Part shown: positions 46,651-57,200 of the stretch, piece by piece | Position numbering within the stretch: position 1 is the stretch's first letter | How the letters are laid out: every line of letters starts with the position of its first letter | From: Omphiscola glabra | Lineage: Eukaryota > Mollusca > Gastropoda > Lymnaeidae | Length of the DNA stretch: 64,000 bases | Assembly (NCBI GenBank): GCA_964017045.1 | Contig: OZ024794.1 | Location: 52,806,608 to 52,870,607 of the forward strand | Direction of reading: 5' to 3' | Translations under genes and position numbers: made by a program | Notes under the pieces: model-generated | What the model was told of the DNA's origin: nothing | The model's database searches: none | Seen by the model: the letters and a program-made list of their open reading frames with translations, nothing else

Positions 46651-47145
46651 TTGAAAGAATGTGTTGTCATCGGCAACGAGTCCATGTGTTAAGTTTCAGC
46701 TCGATAGGATGACGTGAAGTGGGTCAACTAGCCTTCCGGTGATTTTGCCTCATTGAAACACACGAATAAAAGCCAAGTTAATACAAAAGATTTAAAAATA
46801 TGAATATAGTTGCGTGTATATATATATATATATTATAATTGCAGGGCCATGCAAATGGGATGGGGCGAAGGGGCGGTTTTCAGATCTGTAGATATGACCT
46901 TTATATTGAACTAATAACTAGACGATAAAATCCCAAAAAATCAGTTTCTCCAATTTTTTTAAGGGGAATATAAAAAAGGGGTGGGGGTGTTAAGGAATAA
47001 TGAGTTCAATTTGTGCGTGTTTTTGTGACGTATTAGGGTATTGGAGATATTGATACATGGTTGTTACTCCCTCAACAAAAGCAAATGCAGCTTTAAAAAC
47101 TATATTTTTGAAAAGAAAAATAAAGGAAATAAGAAACGTGCTTTC
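46648..47145 (+). mobile_element. Inverted-arm element, copy 2 (centre A then inverted arm B')
   Basis: A (46648-46934) is closely similar to 44375-44678, in direct orientation. It is followed at 46935-47145 by the reverse complement of arm B (CTCAACAAAAGCAAATGCAG, TTTGTGACGTATTAGGGTAT). Read together, the copies imply a full element B-A-B' with inverted arms of about 220 bp. Confidence 0.65.
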
Positions 47146-47412
47146 GCCAGAAGTCTACCCATGACAAACCAAAAAAAAAAAAAAACAAAAAAAAAAAAAA
47201 TTAACAAATAAAGGGTTGACGTAAAAAAAAATTGTGTTCACTAGCGCATTTACAGTGCGGTATAGTAATCTTATCCCCGTACATACTAAGTCATAGGATA
47301 ACGAAGTTTTTGTGTAAAGAATTTCTTAACTGATGCTCTGGTTCTGGTAGGATACGTTGCTGAATCCATGCACTGGCATATGTGCAACGGTTGGGGATGC
47401 GATGCTGGTATT

Positions 47413-47703
47413 TTAACGGTTCCTAGCGGTTGCTAGGGTAGTTTTGAAGCTGTCGATTGACGTCGAGTTTAAGGCGGTATTGCCCAGGTGGTTCCATATT
47501 ATAGTAGTGGACGGACGAGTGCGAGATAGGCATTTCGTTTGCAAGAGGTTGGGCAGTGGCGCAGATTTCTTCGAATGAAACCTAGTGTGGAGTTGGCTTT
47601 TAAAAAAAAAATGTTTATTTGGTGCTCCCCCCTCCCCAATTAACAAAATATTGTTCTTGATGATTTTAAACTTGAAGGCATGAAAACTTAGAAATAAATT
47701 CAA
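47413..47703 (-). pseudogene. C-terminal tail of a second LINE reverse transcriptase
   Basis: The minus-strand frame ends with TRPSTTIIWNHLGNTALNST followed by IDSFKTTLA. This is the usual end of CR1/Jockey-type reverse transcriptases (R...T..WN.LP......S...FK..L). No RT core is present upstream, so it is a 5'-truncated copy. The N-terminal part of this frame is not recognisable. Confidence 0.7.
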
Positions 47704-48258
47704 AAATTTAATATAAAACCGTCTGAAGGGTTTTTCGAGGATTAAAAAAAAATAATAGCAAATGTAAATTAGAAGGTTTCAATTACCATTTCATGAATCC
47801 GTGAATCCCAAAATGCGAATGCACGAGGTATGAAAGTAGATTTAATTGTCTCGGGCACAATTTTGAATATAGAAAATGAATTTTAGTAAATTTAGCTGTC
47901 TAAAAATGAAGAAATTTGGTTTAAGTATAATTAATTAAATAATATCATTTAACAAAACATTCAAAATTCTATATCATTTGGCCTACTTATTATCTTACTT
48001 AGCGCTTAATTAGATTAATTTCACGACTCTTGTGTTATTTTAAAGTATATTGAAAAATATCAACACAGGAACTTAAGTTTTCAAATTAAAAATAATTATA
48101 AAACAAAATCTAAACCATATTTATCAAGGAGTACCGCCATATGTAATGCAATGTCCTCTGTTATTGAAACTCTTTTAAATTGAAATCAAACAAATAAGCA
48201 CTTCCTTTATTGTCAGAAAAGCGAGCGAAGCATGGTGATAATTACGGACTGCTACAAA

Positions 48259-51200
48259 ATGTTTTGGGGTAAGCCTACTTTTTTTTGCAAGTATGTACAA
48301 TGGGGATAGCACAACTGCAAGTCTTTAACATAAGTATTTAAGAGCGTAGATTGAAACTGTATTAATAGTAATTTAACTACAGGGCTGTCCAGATTTTCAA
48401 GGCGAAGGCCTCGCGCTCACTCGACGACGGTCAGACACTCATGACATTGATTCATTGATTCTAGTCAGCTATACTTTAGTCTAACTAACTTTAGTGACAT
48501 TTAGGGTTCAGGTTAGGTTTAGGGATACATTTAGGCTTCAGGTTAGGGCTAATGCTGAGAGATTTCACCATGGAATGACGTCATATGCGTGTTTTGTCCC
48601 TGGTTCCGATAGGGTCAAAACCCTGGTTCCAATAGGCTAGGCAATAGGCTCAAAACCCTGGTTAGTGATAAGTTTAGGGTTCAGGATAGGTTTAGGGATA
48701 GATTTAGGACATAAATTCGCGGGTCGCTGCAACCAAGATGGCGGCACGCAGTGATATCTCTCCGCATTTACCCAGGTTAGGTTTAGGGCTTAGGGATACA
48801 TTTAGTAGGTACTTCGCTAAGCGGCGCGCGCGGATCGATTTTTCGGATGTCGGAAACAGACCATAAACCGGTGACCGGTCAATGCCGGTAGGTCACGGGG
48901 TCGTATTTATATTTAGTTTCCTTTGTCCACGTAAGGGAGAGACTATGAACTTACTATAGTCTGTTTTGTGCACACGAGGACGTCGATCATTACAACATAA
49001 ACTTTTTCACCGGACTGACATGGCTTGTAACAGATATCTTTCGTTAGGAAAACCGGTAAGTTTGCTAGCACTATATTTCGGAAACTATAATAACATTGCA
49101 ATTAATTTTTTTTGTTTCGAGTGTAAGAACGATTTAACTAATTGAAACAAGACACATGATGACATTTAGATAGGTCGTAAATTGTATAAATAGGTATGAT
49201 GCCTGAGCATAATTCATAACCAGTTATCGAGTAGGCCAAATGAACCGGAAGTGATAGCCATTCTCAGTTATTATTATTCTTATTGCATAAGAAGTATTTA
49301 AAATCTTTATAATCTTTTGTTTTTAAAAGCCATCCAGTTCATTAATATTACTTAATTTGTTTTAATTTTATGACTGAAAACAAATTTATACATATTTTAT
49401 GAAATTTCATTATTTTTTTTTAATAATAAAATTTATATTCATGAATACACCATGTCATAACTAAATCAACTTTAGTCATTTAAATCTATGTTTTAATTGT
49501 AATAATTATCAAAATATCCAATAGTAAATTATATTTTTGGTAATGGATAATAATGTCCTTAATGATATTGATATAATTTATCTTAAACTCATTTTATATA
49601 ATCAATTAATTGTAGGCTCGGCAGCTACTGAACTTCATTGTCAATTTTTACTAGGTTACATAATTTTATTTATATTTATCTTCTAAATATGTATCCCTTT
49701 TTTAATTTTACTTTTGTACACCCTTTTTAAGCTTTACTGCTTTAGTTCAAAGCTATTATATTTGACTTTTCAGGCTTAGTCCAGTCACTCTGAATTCTGG
49801 TCATTGAATAAATTCATTTGACATTTTCATTTGTAAAATAACATTAACAGCTAAGCCCGTAGTTTGTATTCAAATATTGGTGTTAACATTTCTTACTTAA
49901 ACGTCTTATCATTTTCTTTCTTTTAAATATACAGCCATGTCACCACCACTTTTTGGAGGAGCTGTGAAGAGTTGTGCTTCTACTTCTAGTACTACTCGTA
50001 TCCCGGATTCACACCTGTTCATTCCATTTGGACAAGCTGTAATGGGGACTCGACTACCAGACTTTTTTTATATAAGTAACTTTATATCCGATGAATGAAT
50101 AATGTTCCCTAATGGATATGTAATAAATACTTGGCTTACTCTGAATAACAATAATATTAGAACATCATAATATATTATCTATACTGAATAGACAGGATAA
50201 ATTAAATCACCATTGTCTTAATTAATTAATAATTTAATTACAAAACTACCACAGGGAAATATACAATCTTTACTTAATTATATATAAAAATCAAATATAG
50301 ATGGTACCTTTTGTTACTTACGATAATATGCTTATTTTGTGTTTAGTTAAAATGAATTTATTTCTATCTCTATTTCAGTTTGTCTTTACTACGAGACCAA
50401 CATTTAATTACAAGGCGTTTGTGTAGCGATGAAGTGGAAGATAGTGTCTCTTCTGCTTAGAGGTACTGACTAGGTACCTAGCTGTACCAAGTGTTTCTTC
50501 AGCAAAACTTTTCTGGATACTTCTCTTGGATATGGCCTCTACTGCCAAAATGTGTCTGCGTGAACAATTTAACTTTGTTGTATTGGACTTTCCTGTTTTA
50601 ACAAAAACCTGTCAGGTGTGACTGAATGTCCAACTGGACAATCCACCACAGTATGGACTACCAGAGCATAACCTTAACATCTATTGATATTTTTCACCAT
50701 CAACTGCATTTGTTTGGCAATTTATACACATTGGACTTCTATTTATCATCGTCATTTGTGGAATCAACAATATTGACACAGTGTAAACCATTTTTGAAAA
50801 ACTGTTCATTACCAATGGAATCTACACTAGGACTACATTCATCTATGTCATAAACTGAATCATTACCAATGATATCTATAACTGTCACAAATTTGATCAA
50901 GATTGCCATGGGCTCAACCAAAACGTTACTTTTGACTATCATCTTTTCTAGTAAAGAAAATGTATTCTTTTATTCAGCTGCTCGGTGAACTATAAAAGTA
51001 CTATTATAATATTAAGTGATCACCATTTCTACTGTGGATGTTGAATACTAATAGCACTAGCATGGCTACTTGGATTGTCAATTTCATGGATTGGAACATG
51101 GATGATTAGCATTTTTTCAATGCGACTTATCCATTATTATAAATAATTTTATAAATCTTTTCTGTTTATTCACAGTAATAATATTAATTGACTATATGAT

Positions 51201-54200
51201 TGTATGCATTAACAATAGTTTGAATTGGTAATAGTAATATTTATGCAATTTGTATTTTTAATGCACAAACAGGCTGCATTTTAAAATTAAATTTATTCAC
51301 TCTCGGTTGCTCAAATGCCTCTGATTTAATTAATTTATTGATGTATTAATATTTAAAGGGCTTATTATAATAGCCCAATACCTAATTAAACTAAGCTGAA
51401 AATTTCAGGGCTTTATCTTTACAGATAAAAAAGTTATGGCATTTTGAGTATTGAGAACAGGCGCTAAATGTTTAATGAAATATACTTACCCTCCGTTGTT
51501 CAAATCCCACGCATGAATACATTAGTTAAGATAATAATATGAAAATGGCTTATTATAAAAGTCCACTACTTAATTAAACTATGCTGAAAATTTGAGGGCT
51601 TTAACTTTACAGATAAAAGAGTTATGGCATTTTGAGTATTGAGAACGGGCGCTAAATGTTTAATGAAATTTACGTACCCTCTGTTGTTCAATTCCCTCGC
51701 ATTAATATATTTATTGTAGCATTTGCATGACAATTATTTATTATTAAAGCCCAATACTTAATTGAAATGTGTTGCAAATTTCAGAGCTTTAACTTTGCTG
51801 AATAAAAAGTTATCGCATTTTGAGTGTCAAAGATGTCTTTTTTCGGTCACAGAATTTTGGAAATTATTTACTAAGGCTATATAAGGAAAAATTCTGACAC
51901 TAAAAATGTCATAACTTTTTTTCTAATAAAGATAGAAACATAAACTTGGTATCAATGGAAAGGAAATACTAAGTCCTTTCTAATGATATAAGTTTCATTA
52001 ATATATAACAACTTTGAAATTTTTAGTGAAGTACCTACATTTAGGGTTCAGATAAGGTTTAGTTATGGTGAATTATAAAAGTTAACGGTTGTGGCACCCA
52101 AAATGGCAGCCGTGTGATATGTCATAGCACCTATTCTATTGTCTGAATTTACCATTTATTTTAATATAGAATAGAATTTGCATTGATTGTGTAAATATTT
52201 CATGCTGTAAGTATAAATATTTACTTTGTGCTTTGCCATTTAGGCTAATTTGGAGAGATAGGCCCTGACTTCATTTGCATGTTTTGTCCATGGTTCCGAT
52301 AGGATCAAAACCCAGGTTAGGGATAAGTTTTGGGTTCATGTTAGGTTTAGGGATACATTTAGGAAATAAGTTCGCGGGTCATGGCAACCAAGATGGCAAT
52401 CGGTACTATCTCTCCAAATTTGCAGCCATTTATTATGTTAGGGGTAGAGAATAAGTACTTCAGGAAAGCAAGGGACACTCCTAGAACATGTGGGTAAATT
52501 TGGAGAGATAGCACCACATCTTTTACTATAGCCGCCATCTTGGTTGACACAATCTATCCCTAAACCTAATCTAAAACCCTAACGGAACCAGGGACCTGCA
52601 AGAAACACGCAATGAATTCACGGTGCTATCTCTCCAATTTAGCAAAAATATGTATTGGAAATGGGGGTCTGCATGTTAGTGTAAATAGTGTAATTTTAAT
52701 AATACAGTCAACAGAAGTCCTTTTGGACCATATTTAAGGTCTGACTCCACCCATTCACGTTAGGCTTAGGAGAACTTTATATCAACTGTAAGTGAGGAAA
52801 ATCGTATGTCAAATATATAATATAAGTAAGGCATCCTTCAACATAAAATATTTATCCAAATATTAAAAGTAGGTCTTTCATTCCAATTGTAGATCCGAAG
52901 TCGTATAAAATTATCATTAAAACCAGTTATATAGCTCGTGTCACGAACAGCAGAATCGCGTCACAGAATGTGGAGATGCGGCTCGTGTAAAAAAAAGGAA
53001 TAACGAAATTGTACTTTAAAGGTTCATAACTTTAAAACAATATCAATAGCTAAAAATATGATTTTGGTGTTATAATTCTTTAAAAAATTAGCTCTATTCA
53101 ACTATGGCATTGGTTTATTTATACAAAATAACATATTTTTCTTATCTGATTTATGATTTTTGTCGATTGCTGTGTTGGCGTTGGACTAGTCAATCTGAGT
53201 TTTTAAGTCTTAGTAAATCCTCTCCTAACTTAATTTTTACTCTTTTTTACTTCTTTTAATTTTTCTTTTTTTAAAATATATTTATGATCCCATAAATAAT
53301 AATAATCGCTTAATACTTATTATAAAATTAGGTCAATTTATGTTTTTAGCGCCATGGCTTTTCCCACTACCCCAATCTTGTTTGCCATGACCAGTATCAT
53401 GGGTCGTGGCGACCAAGTAAAAAAAAATCTAGTATCTAATTTGGAGAGAATGTGCTGGTTTCATTTTTTACAAAGGGGAACAAAAATAGTACAAAAATGT
53501 TACAATTGTATCCATCTAGAGCAGCGTTTCTCAACCTGTGAGTCGCGACCCCTTCTCAGGGGTTGTCTAAGCCAATCTGAAAACACATATACTCTACAGT
53601 TATAAAGCAGCAACAAAAATAATTGTGTGGCTGGGTGGTCCTGGTGGAGATGATTGTCGTCGGCCTAGTAGTTTCCAGATTCTGGCTTTCACTACTTGGC
53701 GTCATGCATTCCGCGGCTGGGAATCTATCTTCTCCCAGGACCGTTGAGTCTTTTGTTGCTCTTGTCTGCGTTTTTGTAACAAAGAGTTTTTACGCGGCAG
53801 AGTTGTTAGCCCTGCGCACAACCGTCTGGGGGGATGCCCCTCGCAACTCTCTGGAGAGCTGCCCTTAATTTTGGGAAGGGTACCCTAGCCTTTGTGGTTT
53901 CGTCCACTCCCTGCAAGGCAGCAGGCTCTGATTTTGGTCCACCCTGGGTATTTGATTTCCCCAGTACCTACCATATCTGGTGGGCATTCCCCTATCCGCC
54001 ACCTGGGGAGGCGCTCGATGGGAGATCAGAAACTCCACACGAGGCAAACTAAGAGTGAGTAAGGCAATATAGAAAGATGGAAAGGAAGAACAATATGATT
54101 GGATATAAAGAGGTCCTGAAAAAAAAGGGGGGGGGGGGAATCTCCAGGGCAATATTCACTCAATATTCAATGCTGTGTCCTTTGTAGAAACATAGTTTTC

Positions 54201-57200
54201 AAAATTTGTGGTTTTTCAAAGGTGGTTTTCTGGGTCCAAGTAAAAGTGATAAAAACAGCTGAGCAATGACTCTTAATAATAAACTTAATTTTTTATATAA
54301 AAATTTTGTTTACATCTTCATTGTTACTTTCTAATTTCTACAATTCTCATTCCGTCTGTGTTATTTAACTAACAATAGATAAGAAGTCCTTTATTTTTTT
54401 CTTATTTAAAGTGCATTTTTAATTTTGTAGTGTGTGGGAGACTAAATAAAACAATTTGTAAGGGTTTGGGATGCCTGTATTGAATAATAAAATTTTATCT
54501 ATAATATATCAGCATTAGGCTTATCAATAAGTGAATGACTTGACATCAAGCCTTTTTTTTCTTAAAAGGTGTGACTATTGATGCTGGCAAACGCTACTCC
54601 CAGGTGGTTGATCAAGGCTTTCATGTGTCTATGGCAGCTCTGGAAATAAGCGCAAGTAAGTAAAATCTTTGCATGATTTATATACATATCTCACATATAA
54701 TTACAAATGTCTTAAAGGAAAATAACTCTGAAAATTTTGGGAGTCGTTCAAAAGAAAGGGTGGATAAAAATTAAAATGTAAGAAAATATTCAGTAAGGTT
54801 TTATTCATGTATTTTTAGAGCCAAATTCAATTAGTCAGGATGAAGTCAAGCCTGTTTAGCTTAGGTAACAACCACTTCTAGAATTGCATCCTGCTTAGTT
54901 TTAAAATTTATTCTTGGTTAAAGATAAAGAAGCCTTTAACATAATATTTTTAAAATCTTTTTAAGTTGTTAATTTTATTGCAAAAGTAAATAAATTTATG
55001 AAAAATGTTTGGCTATAAAAAATAATGTTGAGATAACAGTATGTATTATTCTCATTTCCACATTTTTTTTTTTTTGTAGAGAAGCCTAGTGAAAATGTCC
55101 AAGTGATGCTACAGCATGATTCTTCTGAATATCTGTTGTGCACTTTGCACAATAGCTTAATGCAACAGCCCCTAGACTTAAACTTTGCTACAGGAGAACA
55201 AGTTTCCTTTAGTCTGAATGGTTCAGGTGCGAGTTTTCTATATTTTGTTCTTTAATTATTTATTTTAATTGCTCCCTAAAATTGCATTGAAGAGTAAATT
55301 TTTTCAAACTATATATGCCCATTTTGTCCAGAAATAGCTTAAAAACTTGGAAGTGAATCCTGTTTTGCATTAAAATAGAGGGTCTTCTGGCTCAATAAAA
55401 TAAACATCAGGGAGATGGATGTGGTTGGTTGGGTAAAATGCAACTAATTTCTCAGATCCTGCTAGATTTTACAGTTATTGTATGAGGCTGTTGTTATTAA
55501 CAGCAGTCGGCGTCATCAGTGGTCAGGAAAGAAGACAATGAGCAACAACTTCACTCTGGTTTAAGATGTCAATGTTGAACATCTGAAAGTAAACGGATAG
55601 TAGTTTGTTAAGATACACAATAATGCAGATCTTAAAACTCTGGCATAGCATTTTCCCTGGTATAACATTTTTTAAAGAATTATGTATCTGGATTAAATGT
55701 ACAATTATAGTGATTGCTGATGCTGCCTATTCATAACAATAACAAGTTTTAATCTAGCTTCTTTTCATTTTGTTTTATTGTGAAAAATTACAGTTTTATA
55801 TTTTGAAATCTTCAAAACAGGATGCTGTAGAAGGGGTCTTAAATTTTTTTAGGTTATTTGTATAACCTTTGAATAAATAAACATATTTCTTTATTTGTTG
55901 TTTTCAGGAATTGTCCATTTGACTGGTTATCTCATTCCTGATGATGATGAGGAACCTTATGAGGAATCATTTTCAGAATCTGATGATGAAGGTATAAGCA
56001 TGTCTTATGTTTCCAATATTGTTAAAATTTTTGTAAATCAATTAATATTAACTGATCTAAAACGCCCTATTTCTATAATAATTTTTTAACATTATTTATT
56101 TTCAGAAGCCCCCTCCCTCGTAGATACATCCGCTGACGACAGCATCCTAGGTTAGTGTTGTTAGTTTAAAAGAAATTGGGTGTTAAAGTAAGTTAGAAAG
56201 ACAAAATAAAAAAAATAAATAAAGAGTTTGCTCAAAGTTGTTGGCCTAAAAGCCTATCGACAACACACGTTAATTTTAATGTATATCAGATTTTAGAGCA
56301 ATATATTTTCATGTGTGTGTGTGTTGAAAAAATGTGTTTTGTAAATATTGTTTTTATGACATTTAATTTAGCTGGCAAGAGAAAAGCTGATGCCTCCCTT
56401 CGCAAAGCCAAGAAGTTAAAACTTTCAGATAGTTATGTTGATGATGGGGAAGATGAGAGTGATGAAGATGATGAGGATTACACTGCAGAAGAGGAAGAGG
56501 TGTGTGTTATATTAAGTTTTAGCTCCATGATATGATGAGTTTAACAATAAGTTACAGTTGAACAGGCAAACTTGTGAGGCTTTTGATTTTGTTTGGTCTT
56601 ACTACTGTGAACAGCAAATATTCCTTGTAAAGCTCTCTTATGCATATTTAGGTTGGAATAGGTCTGAGAATGACTTTTATGTTCATTGTGTGTGCAATTA
56701 AATTTTGTCTTTCATAAATGCATGTTGGCTGCAGGTTGTACCCTAATGTTATTTCAATTTTCTTTTTAGTTTTCTGATGATTTTGATGATGGTAAGTCAT
56801 TTATGCTCATCTCTTCTAAACTTTAGGGATTCATGTTCATAGTCTGTTCATTCAAAATATTCTATGTAACAAACATGTTACTTATTATAAATTTTCAATC
56901 GGAAGATATTTGGCACTTGGTATTTTTAAATTGCCCTCAGCTTACATTAGTGACTCTAGCATTATTTACTCTAGTACTTTAATAATAGATGTTTTAAATG
57001 TACATAAATCTGATTCATACTTGTTGGTTGAAGATGTTCAATTTTGTAAGTTGTTTCTAACCTCAAAAGCTGTTACCAATTTTTGTGTGCTCATATCAAA
57101 TGCTCCTACTAACCCTTCATGTTATTTATGGACACTGAAAAATGTTATAGCTCTTTTTTGAAAGCCAAAGAAGTTTGATTTTTTTCATTCTCTTTTAATT

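Larger units (their letters stand above)
48269..54568 (+). other. Intron 1 of the FKBP gene
   Basis: This 6.3-kb intron starts GTAAGCC and ends TTTTTTCTTAAAAG. It holds most of the dispersed repeats in the gene: TA-flanked MITEs, the 188-bp tandem repeat, the truncated SPIN and the GC-rich insert. The other introns are about 100-800 bp. Confidence 0.85.
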
